A stretch of DNA of 64,000 nt, from the NCBI GenBank assembly GCA_038502055.1, contig JAXRKN010000043.1, positions 7,006,001 to 7,070,000 on the forward strand. The letters are read 5' to 3'. Within the stretch, counting starts at the first letter, position 1. Every line of letters starts with the position of its first letter. This document shows, piece after piece, positions 23,420 through 38,088 of the stretch. The translations under genes were made by a program, and so were the position numbers. The notes under the pieces are model-generated. The model did no database searches. It saw nothing but the letters and a program-made list of their open reading frames with translations, and was not told the origin of the DNA. This DNA is from Tanytarsus gracilentus. Its lineage: Eukaryota > Arthropoda > Insecta > Diptera > Chironomidae.

Positions 23420-26400
23420 ATGAAATTATTCACTCGAAATTCAAGTAAAAAGCAATTTAAAAGTTCACAAACTTTTTTTTCCATCTCACACGCATTTTTT
23501 TGCTCGAAGTTCAAAGCGAGAGCAAAGAATTTTTATTAAATTTTCATAAAGACACAAAGAAGGAAAAGACAAAGAAATGTGACTTTCTGACAGCTCCATG
23601 GAAACCCAGAACATTATTAGATATCAATGCCGGCAGGATCGGAAGTTGGTCCTTTTTTTTGCTTTAACCGAATGTATGGAAAAAATATATAAATAAAATT
23701 ATCCCGCCAACAAAAAAGTCATGCCGACATATCGCATTAAAAATCGAACAGGAAATGAAGAAAAATTTCCTTTTTCTCCCTCCGTAAAAGTCACACTGCA
23801 TTGGGAGTGTATCAAAACAAATGGATATTTATTGGATTCTCGAAGAAGTAGAGTCATTTTATTTTTATACTCACTAAAAAATTCATCAATTCATTCAGTA
23901 AATTTTCTCTGTCTTGAACCATTACAGTGAAATCTCTTTAATTGATATTGAAACTCTCAAAATGTAAAAAAAATCTCTTAAATCTTTTGAACTCGTCCTA
24001 TGATGGTTCTCGAATGTTTCGACCATTCGAGGGAAAATTTCTTTTCACTTTTATGAAAGCTCACTCGCTTCACTTACACACACTGCCGGGCTTTTCCACC
24101 TCAACGATCTTTCACTTTCGGAACAGTATATTGTCAGTTCTGAATACCCTTTTTTCGGAAAGTGCGCTCAATGATAACATATTGTGTGCGTATGAATGTG
24201 AACACCAAAAATGGATATTAAAGGGATTTTCAAATCTATCTATTCGACATTGATCGGTAAGCCGCGTGGAAACGGAAACGAATGTTTGGTAAATATTAGA
24301 AAAAGTTCCCAACCAGATGTTTTTTATTCACATCAAATTTTTCACTTGTAAAATTCCTGTCATAAATGTCAAACTCTTCAATGTCACAATGTTGATCATA
24401 AATTTCCCTTAGGGTGCCGCATTCAGCATTCACATTATAATTCTTACGAATTTTCACATGCTGCGAATGAGAAAAAGAGAGCAATGGGATTTTTATTCGT
24501 AAAAATTAGAATGCAAAATGTACAACGGCGCCTATTTTTGGATTCACCATAAATTCCGACAAAAAGCAATGAAAAAAAGCGAGAGCTTTACATATGTTTT
24601 CTTAAATTTGAAGGGATGCGGGGGAAGGGATACACGTCGAACTTACATGCGTGCGTTGTTTAGGATTGGGATATGAATGGCATTAGCAATGGTACGAAAT
24701 GGTGTGAGTTGAGTCATGCAGATGAAGTAAATAAAATTAATGGGGCAAAAAGTGATAATAAAAAGAAGAATGACGTGAACTTCCATTTCGAAAAGGCGTA
24801 AATTTCCATCAATTATGAATGTATAGACTCCGTTTCGCAGTAAATGAACGGTTATTTATTGTCGGTGCTTCACATCCCTTAATTTTTCAGACTCATCTTC
24901 TTCCTCTTGTATCATCGAGAAGTTTTCATAAGAGAGAAAAAAGGTTTCGCCTCGAATTCAATTACATTTAAAATAGATATTTCTCATACATAAGCTTGAG
25001 TAGCATATTTACAAGAAAAGCTTATAACTTAAAATTGACTTAATACAGTGAAAGCTTTAAATTTGAATTTATAAATAAATTTATTGTGGGCTTTGAATGA
25101 TTTCAATCAATTCAATGTCAGTTTTCGTTATTTATTTATTATCTAAAAGATTAAAATTTAAATTCGAACGTTCACTGTACTCTTATCTCGTGCACCCAAA
25201 TGAATACATGCTCACAGCATGATGAGCTTGCTTTTAATATTATTAAAATTTTCGCAATATCCATTTAAAAGGGAACAAGTGACACTCACCGTAAATTTTG
25301 TACAAAACTTTTCTCATTTTATGCCTCCCTTTACACATTTATGTGTCTCGAGGACCTAATGACATTCACATGATGGCAGCAACAAACATCAAATGATATT
25401 AAATTTGTGTGAACGAGAGATAAAGTGAAAACATAGCGGAAATTTAAAAAAAGTTGATCGATAATGTTTGTGGGAAAAAATGATGAAATATTTTTTCGCA
25501 ATTTCCATTTGCATTCGTGAGTGAGTGCGCTATAAAAATGTCATCAGCATAAAGTAAAAGTTTTTTTCTCTCTCTGTGAGGCAAACACAAAATGACAGAA
25601 AATATTTAAGAGTTGGACTTTTGCATTCGAGGTCGAGGCACAAACAAAAAGTTTCTCCTTTTCGATTTTCATTCTTTCTCCATTGTTTATTTTTATTATT
25701 ACCGCCATGGCTCATGAAAGAAACGAGTCATTCGGGTTGTGGGTGGTTGAAAATTGAACATAAAAATAAATTTCTCCAAACTGTCAAATGCGAAGCGTTT
25801 GAATGTGAAAACGATGTAATTTATAAAATTTAAATGTGAATTTTTTGCCTTAAAGCGATCCGTGAAAAAAAACATCAAAAAGCCTTCATTGAAATTTTAA
25901 AAAACAAAACGGTTTTCTCAAATAATATTTTATGTGCCTTACATAATCTCCCAAATCGATTTTCTTTTTGAAGCCATCAGTAAAAGTCATTCGAAAAGAA
26001 AATGTCGAAAAAAATCCAATTTCAGTCGTATCGAGGATCTTCCATCATCGATTTATTTATTTTGATCCCTTGCACGTCACATTCAGTGCTCATTTTGAAT
26101 AAAATCACGCTCAGCTCTCATGGTCGTCAAAATGATGATGATACTTTATCAATTGAAAGCTCACATAAATAAGTTGGAGCCGTAAAAAAACGTATAAAGC
26201 TGGTTGATGAGATATGAGGTGAAAGGATGTCATTCAAATTTATTTTTTTTGGTACTCGAGGTTAAAAGAAGAAAAACTCTTTCAGTATTCAAAGGTCATT
26301 CATGCAAATTTCTCTCCCTTTTTTTCGTATGTTCAATGTGATGAAGGTGAAAGGCCGGAAAACTAAAAAATTATTCATGACCATTTTGAGATATGCATAA

Positions 26401-26789
26401 CCCCTTATGTGTGCGTATCAAATGGACCACACTTGACCCGAAGTGGAGAAGATGTATGAAAACATGAAACTGAAAGGTCAGAAAGTCCTCCAAAGTGATT
26501 TAATTACAACTTTAGGTGGAAATTGTTATTATGAGTAATAAACTAGCTCGCATTATGCTGTCTCGAGTCTCAACCACATTCCGTAATCATTTACATGATA
26601 AGTAGAATCATTATGAGCCAGTCTGTCCGCCTCTCTCACCATCTTCATTCACAGCATAACATAATAATTCATGTGGTATATTTTCCGCCTCAACGGAGGT
26701 GGGCATAAAAAGGGGATGGAAAATTTTAATGATTTTTTACAAATCTAGAAATTTAAAAAAATCACAATCTTTAAAATGTTCTTTAAATT

Positions 26790-26945
26790 ACAGCATCTGT
26801 TTTTCGATTACTTTGACCATAAATTTTTTGGTACCTAATTTTTTGAAAATAAAAAGTACGTTATGAAGTTTACTTTCACATGATTTTCATAACGTACTTT
26901 TTTAATTTAAAAATTGAGTAAGCGAAAAAACTTGAGAGCAGCTGG
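26790..26945. mobile_element. Palindromic hAT-like MITE, copy 3, with target-site duplication
   Basis: The best-preserved copy. Terminal aCAGC..GCTGg is flanked on both sides by TTTAAATT (26,782-26,789 and 26,946-26,953), an exact 8-bp duplication. Inside, aaagtacgttatg pairs with cataacgtacttt. CAG-type ends and an 8-bp duplication are typical of hAT superfamily elements. No coding capacity, 156 bp. Confidence 0.8.
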
Positions 26946-29900
26946 TTTAAATTTAAAAATTTATGTTAACTTTCCACCCCTTTTCACACAATAAAGCGAG
27001 AAATTAAAGAGCAAGTGAGAGGACAATAAAGAACGAGGGACGAGGCCCAAAAGTCCCATTGTTGAGTTTAAGTATCATCGTGCAGAACATCACAAAGAGA
27101 GAGACGGGATGAATGTGGAAATGATGGTGATTTAACTTAATGCTCCACTCCTCCATAATACAACTCAAATCATCGTCAGTGGCAACATACATAATTTGAG
27201 ATCTCTTTTTTATTGCGATACAAAACTGCGTTGCATTTCCAAAAATTATTTTTTATCATCTTAAATTGCCATTGTTGCAATGAATTCATGGAAAAAAGGG
27301 CACTTATCCACATTACAAGCTCTTTCTGTTGTTGATGGTTAAAAAAATTTATGCTCCTCGTGTTGCTGTTTTGTATGTTTTTTCCTGCTGTAAAGACACT
27401 ACAAGAGCTCAATTGTGGGGTCATGTTCTCTCACTCCCCTCGCTGTGTACATAAACTTTTATTGCAATACTTCTGATATTGATTTTTATGTTCAACATGC
27501 TCTCTCTGAAATCGCATACGATTTTCGACATTCTAATCACTTTGAAAATAAATTTAACAAAGCATCCATGAAAAGTGGCATTGTGTGCTTGTATTTGCTC
27601 TTTAATCGCTCCCAATGAGCACTTTTGCGGTTGATTTATCGCTCGCTCAACGGATTCATGAACTTTACAGAAATAAATTCTTTCATTTTTTTAGTGTTCG
27701 CTATGTTTTCCTCTTTTTACAGACAAACATACACATATTGTTGTTGATAATGCGAGTTGAGGGAAATCGTATATATTTATAAGCTTAGATTTTTAAGTGC
27801 GGGAAATGTCTCGAAAAAAATCTCATTTATCAATCGAAGCCATTTTATCCCGGGTGTGGCGAGTTGCGGTTGAAAAATTTTCTAAGTAATCCTCTTCAAC
27901 TATTTTCTCATGAGAGGATAAATTACAATAAATTGCGGTTAATTTCGAGTAAGCTGTCTTGCTTAAACCGCAAAACAGGAGAAGTGGGATTTGGTTTCAA
28001 AAGGTTTTTTTTAACTAAGAGAAAAAATTAAAAAAACTAAAGGTGAAAAAATAATTTAAAAAATCCTCAACCCTCTTCCATCAAGGAGACATGCACATAG
28101 ATCCAATTTCACTAACAGAGCTCTCCGATAATTTCCAAGTGGGATTAGAGGATTGAATGACATGAAAAGCTATCAAAAGTGGACATACAACAAAATGAAT
28201 TTATTGTGGTGACATTGTACGAGATTACTGCACACACAATGCTTGTGGAAAATACTTTTTGAAACAAAAAGAGAAACTTTCATTGTTTGTTAACCGCTCG
28301 AAAAAAAAAATTTCACCTCTTAATTAAACTTTGAACTGTCGCAATTTACTTTTCATTCTCGTTTGTCTCGACAATGAAATCAAAAATGTGCAAATGCGGT
28401 TGTGCACAATAGAATGCGAATGACAATTGAGATGGAGCGAAAGAAAAATTATCTGAAACATGTTGTGTGACAAAATTATGTCACACACGTGATTTATGCT
28501 GCAGATGCTTCCGCTGTAAGCTTTCGAGATTTGTCTGGAGTCTTCTAAGTGTGAGAAAAGACCAGAATAAATTTTTCATCGTGATGAAGAAAACTTTTAT
28601 AGAAGAAAAATCTTTTCGCTCAATGAATACCCAACCGGATGACTCAGAATGAATTTTCAATGGCAACAATGAAGACACCACTTAAGGATGATTCATAGCA
28701 ATATTGATTTATCGTGGCATGGAACTATTTGCGAAAAAAAATTCTTCCCCTCAAATATCTACATAAAAACTAAAGTTTCACTGGTGTTTGTCTCCGAAAA
28801 AAATTTCAATTCAATTTTCCTCCCTCTGCACTTGCTGCAAAAACACGCTCAAGGAAAAAGTTGAAATTATTCAACAAAACTAGAATGGGTCGCACGCAAA
28901 GTAAGTTTTAAAAAAATATATTGAAAAATTGCCATGAAAATCCAGGACATTCAAACTAATCCTCACTATAATGTTCGCCTTAAAAATAGTAAAAGACAAA
29001 ATTCTTTTTTGACTGCACGAAAGGAGATTTCAACATTGAATAATTGAGAAGGCTAGAAAACGTCTGCTCAATCGATTTTATGCATACACACACATACACA
29101 CATACATTCGGTCGGTGGGAGGTAGAAAGACTTTTGGCGCCACACTAAATTTTTCCTTCTTCTTTTCTTCCCACCCTCGACTCGAAATTTCTCTTCTTAG
29201 TTGCTCGACAAAAAGACGTAAAAAAAGGCAGTGAGTGCATAAGAGAGCGAGGATGAGGGAGAAAATTTGAGTACATTTCAGTTTAATGCGACTACGTGAC
29301 TCATATCTACTTAATTTGCATCGTCGACACTCTCTCTGCGAATGACGATAAAAATTTAATTTATTTAAACAAATTTAACAGTATTTAAAGTGGAAAATTT
29401 GCTCACACGAAGTAATAAAGTGTCTAAGAATAATTAGAGTATCGTTTAAATTAATTACGCCTTCGAGTTTGTTGCTTCCGTCTTGCATTTTGCCTTTTGC
29501 GACAGGACGGAAATATTTATTTTTCATACGAACTCATAAATTTCATGAAAAATTTAAATTTTCGTTAAAATAAATTTTCCGGCCTGTTTTCTGTATTTTC
29601 TTCAAAGTCACTCCCACTTACTTTGTCATGACTTCGAGCTAATTGGCGTAATTGAATGTGTCACAAAATACACGGCGTGATGTGACAATGATTGAATACC
29701 TTTCAATTTATCTCTGCCTACTTTTTTTTTGGAACTTACTGACAAATGTAATTAAGAAAGTTTGACAAAATGACTCGAGAGGGAGAGAAAAGTGTGACTA
29801 ATTTCGAATTCTTGTCATTTAGACATTCCAATAAGGTTAACTCAAAATTGATGTGACCTTCTCGATAGCTCGGCATCGATTATCCTTTCCACATGCCTCA

Positions 29901-32900
29901 ATTGCATAAAATTTCATTTTCTTCAAAATGTGCTGATGATGTGATGACTTTCAATTTTTGTTATTTGACAAAAAATTGCATTTCGGTGCCAAGAGCTCCA
30001 TTTTGCATTAAAATGAATTTTTTTTTTCATAAAGCTCTGAATCTCGTGAGTGGCTTGTAAATTTCCCAAATGACTTTACGTAAAAAATATCCGAAAAAAG
30101 GGAGAAGCTAATTTAAAAAAGTTTATCTCTGTTCTCAAAAGTTTTATTGCAACTACATGCAGTGTGGCTACGAGCATATCAGAGGAGAGGAAAAAGAAGA
30201 AGAAGAAAAATCGTGATGGCACTTGAAAGTGAAGGGAAAATATTTTGTGGAAAATTTTTATGCACGCCGGTTACTCTGCTTGATGTCTACTTCAAAGGGA
30301 AAAAGTTTCAATTTGAATATTTAAAGGATTTTCTAAGCTGTGGGAGGAGATTCGAGAGAGAAAAAGGGATTAAGATAGAGAAGAGATTGCCACAGAAAAT
30401 TAAAATCTTATTTGAATTTAAATTAATCGTTTGAGATTTTTTTGTACCAAAGAAATGGAATTTTGAGGAAGAATTGGATTTTTTTTAAAAAAAAATTCTA
30501 AAATTTAAAATTTTTTTCAACATTTCAAAAATTGAACAAAAAATTTTTAAAAGTTTAAATGATTGAACATTGTTAGAGTTCAATTTACATACAACACATC
30601 TCACCGAACATTCACAAAAAAAAAGGTTTCAGCTCTCACAGCAAGTAATTTAGCAATATTGGTTTTTGCATCAGCATATTTTTGGTGTGCAGGGTGAAGG
30701 AGGAACATTTTCTAACAAAGTAGAAGCCACAAATCATATGGCTGAGTATGAACAGCTTCAAAATGAGTTTTCAATGGATTCTCACCGCCCTCAATTTAGT
30801 TAGAGAATTTTAATTATTTTCCGGATACTTTTTCATTCCACTTTTGTGGTTATCTCTCTCACCTCTCTTCTTTTTGTGTATTCACAGAAGCAGATCAGTA
30901 AGCGGCATGAGGCATGACTGCACTCATGTGATTATATCGTTATCATTGCGAGTGTTACAGTAAGCCACTCGGGTGCGCTCCTGTTCATGACAAGATTGGA
31001 AAATGAAAAACCGCAGAAGCCAATCCAACGGCTTTGTATAAACTCGAATTATTTTCCTATTTTTATCACAATTGATTCTCAAAAAAATTCCTTTTTGCTT
31101 GCACATTTTGACTTCATTTGCAATACAATGCCACTCACACAAAAAAAGGCGAACAATGCTCATCGATGAGAGGAAAAAGCTTTACAGCTAAATTAATAGC
31201 TTTTAATAGAAAATGTTCCGCTTTTAACATATGTGCGAAGCACGGTGTGAGTAAGAAAAAAATTAAAATTCCACAGAAACCATTTTCCACCATGAACGAC
31301 TTAATAAAAACGTATTTAACTCACATCCTATATGCACAGGGAATTTCTATTCGGAAAAACTTAGCTCAGCTCTTTTCACGAGTTTTCATTAGACGCAGCG
31401 TGTATGGAATTTTTTAATATTGAAATTTTTGTAATCTCATGTGGCGTTTTTTCATCGTGGAACTCAAAACGTCGCAATTTTAAGAGATTTTTCGAGAATC
31501 TCAACAATTCTAAAAAATCTTTTATTTATTTTTAAGTGAAACTCTTAAATTAATCTAACTTCAAAAAAAAATTATTCAGGTCAAATAAATACGAAAAAAA
31601 AATCTTTCGTGTCTAGAATAAATTTTTCTCTTCTCTTTCACTGATTATAGTTGGGATAATCCGTCATGCGGAAGAACATAAAAAGGGGACTCGAACAAAT
31701 AAATTATGAATTATATTAAGATAAAAAGCTCGGAACATCATAATATTTACTGCAAACACTGCCGAAAGCAGTGAACTGTTGATTTAATGATGAGATTATG
31801 GACACCCATTAAAAATCGGCAGCGGCAGTGGATTTATATGCGAATCAATTTAACCATTAACTATATATGTAATGATGTCGATGGTTGTAGGTTCAAAGTT
31901 AATAACATTTTACTGCAACCGTTAATGAACGGCTATTCGAAATCCTTGAAATGCATAAAAATTATTTTCCATCAGCTGACTTTGAATTTCGTGCATGCAA
32001 CATTGATTCGATTACATAAGCTAAATGGCACTTGTTCTGCAATAACTTCAAATCTCTCTCTCTCGCTCGGTTCTAAATTGTACAGGCTCAAGCACCAATA
32101 AGTAGAATTTATGTAGTCGAAGTAAATGGAAATTTTAGGCTCACACACACAGTCGGCAAAAAACACTCACAAAAAAATTCAATTATTCTGTCAGAAAAAA
32201 GCGCAGTCTAAAAATTATATAATGTGAGTGTGGAAAATCATTATTCCGAAAAAAAGAAGAGTTGGGGATGGAAATTAGAGGTCATTTTGGAGGAAAATAA
32301 AATAATTATTTTTTTTCATAAAAATTATTTAATTTCACAAATTTTTTTTCTGTCCAAGAAATTTTCCAAAAGCGTCCAATTTTTCGATTGACCCTCTCAC
32401 TAAAAATATTGTTTTTTTTTCATCGACAGAATGGCCTAATGACGTTTAAAAATCGACACAAACACACAAAATCGAGTGAAGGTAAAAAAAATATAGAGCA
32501 GCATACTGCACACGTTATGTCATACATGTGGGAAAAAAACATGAAAATTTTAGTGTATATTCACATACTTTTTATTATATGATGAAGTACTCCTTCCTTC
32601 CTTGTGTATGCTTCGAATCCGTGTTTGTGATATTCTCTGTTTTTCACATGCAGTCCGAAAATGACTATACGACTGTTGTATGATTGATTGATAAAGGTCC
32701 AACCGCAATAAAAATTCACCGCAATTTCACTTCTTTTTTTGTGGCGTCCACAAACAAAGACAAAGTGAAAAAGGCTTTAATCCACTCAAAGAAAATCTCT
32801 TCTTAAGTTAACTTTTTTTTTGCTCGACAAAAAACACAAAAAATTAAATGAAATTCCACTATGTAAAACGTGCAACACAACACACAACTTTCTCTCTTCC

Positions 32901-35900
32901 TTTGCTATATAAAATTCTTATTATGTATCTTCAACGCTGAGAGAGCTGCTTAATGTCCTTCAGTACCGAACGACAGTTACCGATGAACTGATTTTCAAGA
33001 TTGTTTTGTGGATTGAAAAATACTCGAAACATCCCCACCATGGCAGAGGATTTTCCGCTTTTCCGGTATGAAATGCAACAACTGTTGGTGCTTTTGTGAG
33101 GGGAAATTCTCAACACTGAATGTTTTTGACATGCGCACTATATAAGTGAACATTGTCGAATGTTTCAAAACAAAAATCATCGATTTTGAAGAAACTCTTT
33201 CTTCTTCTTCATTAATGAAATGTGACGTTATTATTTTTTTCCCAATGCGCTTCGCATCCACATTTTTATCGAGATTCGAATAGATTATTGAGTGTCACGA
33301 TTGTCGCGTGTCGGTGTGTGAAGAATGCATGCAAATTAAGTTACTGACAACCAACTGTCGTTGTGCTAATAAAGATAAATATTATCACTTCATACATGGA
33401 GAATGTGAGAATGAGAAATTTATGACAAAATAAACAGTGTCACAATGAGATAAAGCGCCGAGGACATTTAGAGAATTTTCTCCTTACTTTTGCTTCATTT
33501 TCTTCGCACAATGCTTTTATATTATTAAAATGTTAAACACGCGCTCGTTTCTATCTTTGTCATTCAGACTGCGATAAGTTTATTTTCAACTTACACGTTC
33601 TTGAGAATTTTTGGGATGATAAAAACTTTTTTGGCTTTATTACATCCACAAAAACTAAACGTGAACTTTTTTCGTGCACAAAATTAACTTTTAAAAATCC
33701 AGGAATTTAATTTTTAATATTTCTTGACGTAATTTCTAAACCAACCCCAAAAACATCATCAAAACTTTTGCATCATATAATTAAAGCAACTTCCAGCAGT
33801 TATTTGGACTTTTTATAGCCTCATTGTCCTTCCGAAAAATCGTCAAGGTTACGCAACTACCATGGGTTTCAAAGCGAGATTTTATTTACAAATTTACAAA
33901 GAATTTTTTTGCCTTTCTAAAATTCTCAATTTAAAAAAAAATTACAAAGTATTTTTTTGCTTTTCTAAAATTCTCCGCACAAATTCTTCATACATCTCCA
34001 TCACAACTCACTTGTGAGTGAAAACTATTTTACAGTAAAATTTCATTCTCTTTTATTTTTTCGAGTTTTATTAAAATTTTCTGTTGGTCTGCGATGTATA
34101 AACGAAGCTATGAATGTAAATTTTTTGGATGCAGATGATTCGCAAGTCATGTTGATACGATGAGAAAGAGTAAAAAAACTTTCGAGACAAATTTTACTGG
34201 CAACAATGGCATATCTCTGAAGAACTCTGCCTGCCTGAGTGGCTTTCGTGTCCTCTCACTTGATTGCCAGACAATTTAATTTGAGGGTATTCCAAATTTA
34301 CTTCAACAAGTCCCAATTGAGTCATTCAATGGAGAGCACAAAAAGCTCTCAGTAAAATTTGAAACAGGACGAAAAAATGCATAAAATGTAAAATAATTTA
34401 ATTTCAGTTAAATTCATTTTTGCAGCCAAAATAATTTTTCCGTCCTGTTCGACATAAAATCAAAAGTCAAATAAAAACTCTCACCATGAACTTAATAGTT
34501 CTTACACAGGGTTGACAGACGTTTTTTATGACGCACTCGAAGTTGAATAATTTTTAATTAATTCACACTCTCCAAACTTTGCCATTTCACCCTCAATTAC
34601 AATATAAAATCTCATTTTAATTTTCAACTTCGACAGCTCTCCAAAAAAATCTATGAGCAATTTGAAGAAAATTGAATTTTAAGCCAAGAGTGAGCGCTCG
34701 ACAAATCAAGTGATTGAAAATTAAATCTCTCGACTAAATGTTGAACATCCATCACTTCAACATTGTGACATGAAAAATTTATTTTCCTCTCTCACCAGCT
34801 TGCAGTCAATCATTCCAGAGCTTAGCTTTCGGACTTGCTCATTCAATTTTAATGTGTCTGATTTTGTATGGCCCTCAAATCAAATTTTCATACTCACATT
34901 GTTTGAGGGAAGAGAAACTAGTTTGGCGAGAGCTTTTCATTCATTTTAACACCAATCATCAGCCATCATCAGTAAGCTAAAAAGGGACTTGTTACATTTT
35001 AAAAGTCCTAATGAGTTGTCAACATAAATTAAAAAAATTTAACGTAACTTTGTGATTTAAATTTATTTATCTTTAAGTTGCCTCAAGGCTGCTTCATCAC
35101 CCTTATCAATGTGCTATATATAGCATCTTCAAATAAGTATTAAGAAGAACTTTTGCCTTCTCAAATATTAATGGGAAAATGTTGAATGATTCTCATATTG
35201 TCTGAACGCATAGGCCGACACTGAGGGTAGTAAAAAAGCTATCACTAAAGTACGGTGAAGTCTGCATGAGCTCGGCACACGCGTCAAATTCTCGTTTAAT
35301 ATTTTCAAACCTAACAAGTTGCCGAGCTTTTTCAACTGCCCGGACAATGTCAATAATAATGATATCATGGCGAGCGAATGAATAAGAAGAAAAAAGTCAT
35401 AAAAAAGTATAAACATTCAATTTCGATTTCCATCGCTCGTTTCGTTGATATTGCTGGCTTTTTTATGGGAGTTTTAATACTTCTTCATCGTCCCAGTCCG
35501 AATTCTCAGCTCCAACCCCTCAATTTTTGTTGTCGAAAATATTCATTAACTTACGTCACGAAGCACAAAGACACACACACTTTTTACTGTGCTAGACGAC
35601 CATGTGGCGCTCGTGCCAATTTTCTCTGCTATTTCATTTTCACAAATGATTTATGCTGTACGTATTTAAATACCAATAAAAGTCCAACTCTACCTACAAA
35701 ACTCGCATAGTCAATTATGTTAAATTGTTTTAACTTTTAAGGGTTGTTTAGTAATTTAGTGAGGCACTCTAAAATTCAAAATCATTTTAGGGATTTAAAA
35801 ACTATCAAATTGTTAAATTTAAATCTGTTAAAATTCACAAATTAAATAAAGTTCAATTTTATCTCATATTAGGCCCTCATCCCTGCCATCATCATTACTG

Positions 35901-38088
35901 TACAGCTCAAAGTAATTGAAAATTCAAACAATGATTTATCGTAAAGAATGGATCCACTTATACTCAACTCCCAATGTGTGTGTGTTTGTGTCAGTGAACA
36001 TGTATCATAACATAAGCTATTTACAAGACATTTCGGATTAAGATTAATGTGTCTTTCTCCCCATCCAATTGAATTCTCTCCAGAAAACTGCATTTGAAAT
36101 ATTGTTATGAACTCCTTTTTACTTTGCACGCCCCGTCGTCCCATAAGAATCAATAATTCAGTGTCGGTTTTTGCGAGATAGAAATTCTGAGTGGAAATTT
36201 CAATCGTAAAGATTTATAAATTTATAATTTATTACCCGACACATTCGCTATGAAGGTGGTGTGTAAATGCAATGTGAGCGTCAGCAATAATATAAAGGAA
36301 CAATTTAAATTTAACGGTACAATTTTGAAATTAAAATCTTGACATTAAAATTCAGAAATAAATTTCAACGACACACAATTTGCAAACAATTCCCAAGCCA
36401 TTCATTGAAGTGGAAAATGTAAGATGCAGACGATTGCGGTTTAAAGGGAAGTGAAGTGAAGAGAGGAAGTAAGAATTGCAATAATCTCTACTTGATATCA
36501 ATTTGTGGCTTTCATCGCTCGTTCCAAGCGTTCCAAGCATTAAAGATCGACATGGTGAAAACTTTCAAAGCAGCGAAAGTTACTGAATAATGCATAAGCT
36601 CAAATCTGTCACAAAATGAATAAATATTTGATTTTGCTGGCTTTAAGTGTGTGTCTTCCAACATTAATCATCGTGTCATTGCTATGGCAGCGTTGCATGG
36701 GGAAAACTTTAAATAGGAGAATTTTCTTTCGAGTGATGTTTTCATCGTCTTCAATATGCGCTTGCAATGTGAAGTCATTTCCGAGAAGTTTATTTATCCA
36801 TGTGGAAAAACCATCGCATGGCAAAGTGTGGAGCGTAAAGAATGTAGCGAAGATTGAATGGAAATTCGATGAGGTATTTTGAGTTAAATTTAGTGTTTTT
36901 TGTCTTCCACTGACACCCTCAACACTTCATGAGAGCTTCAATATTTTCTATGTAAGACAGCAAGTGTATCTATGGAATTGTGACAATCCATGATGATGAT
37001 GAGTATGAATGACGATGAATGTTTGCGGTTGGGTTGCAAACACCATTGATAATGCTTAAGATGTGGAAAATATTGCTCGTTAAAAAGTCGTTTTAGATGA
37101 ATGAAAAAAAGTGTGTAAAATTATGGTGAAAAGAACGGGAGATAATCGACAACTGACTTTTGTCAACCTCTCAAAGTCAAATGCATTAAGCCATCATAGA
37201 TTTTAACGGCATAATTGTGACTTTAAGTGCACTTTAATGGAAAATATTTTCTTTCTCGTTTTCATTAAGAAATGCTCCACTTTTTGAAGTGCTGCAGGAG
37301 AAGAATTTCGAGAGCGGAAAAGATGAAAATGCCATTGTCATTATTTTGAGTGACGAGTATAAAGCATAAACACATCCATTCATCAAACGTATGATGGAAA
37401 ATTCATGCTGTGAGTAATTATTGCGATGTGAATATCACCATTACATTAGTTACTCGCTTTGAGCTTATGCGGAGCTTGCATAGTGCTGATAAGAATGGAA
37501 ATTTCAGAATGTTCTCATTTTCCCATTCATATTTTCGAATGAAAGTTTTTTCCCCCCTTTTGTTTCTCGACAATAAAGTCATTGTATTAAGGAGGAGAGA
37601 AAGTCACAAAAGCTTGAATACGATAATGAGAGAAAAATTATTCTTTTGAAGACGTCTGCCACAGAAATTTGTGTTTAACACTCACATGCGAATGCGAGTA
37701 ATTAGTTAATTGATTATCGAGTTTCTTAAGTATCAAATTACATGTGAGTGGATATCAATTAATGATTTGGAAATTGCTTTAATGAATATCGAGATTTTTA
37801 TACAATTGCGAGTTTTCTTCTTTTAAATTTATTATCAAATTTTTGAAAATATTATTAGCAAAAATACTTTCGTTCATCTTCATGAATGCTTATCTATTGT
37901 TCTTGCTATTGTTTATAGTAATAAAAAGTTTCCCAGACTTTGTCATGTTTCTTATCTCCTTTGGGATTTCCATAGATAATTTTTTACGCCATCGATTTGT
38001 GATAAAATAATTTATCGAGTTTATTTCACCTCAGTCGGACAAAAGTCTGTGAAGAAGGAACTTCAAAAAATCTTAATTTAATTTAAAA

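Larger units (their letters stand above)
22484..38088. other. Non-coding AT-rich stretch
   Basis: About 15.6 kb between the His-rich gene and the FAR-like gene. It holds a 288-bp direct-repeat unit (23,107-23,419) and MITE copy 3 (26,790-26,945). Open frames of up to about 110 codons (for example 35,378-35,710 and 36,616-36,882) have random-looking composition and no partner exons. I see no RNA gene. Confidence 0.5.

Noticed and set aside
28888..28906. ATG followed by five codons and a strong gtaagt donor, like a tiny first coding exon
   Set aside because: No downstream exon on the plus strand could be linked to it.
36616..36882. 88-codon frame with a hydrophobic N-terminus like a signal anchor
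   Set aside because: Hydrophobic frames are common in AT-rich DNA; no promoter, splice partner or family resemblance was found.
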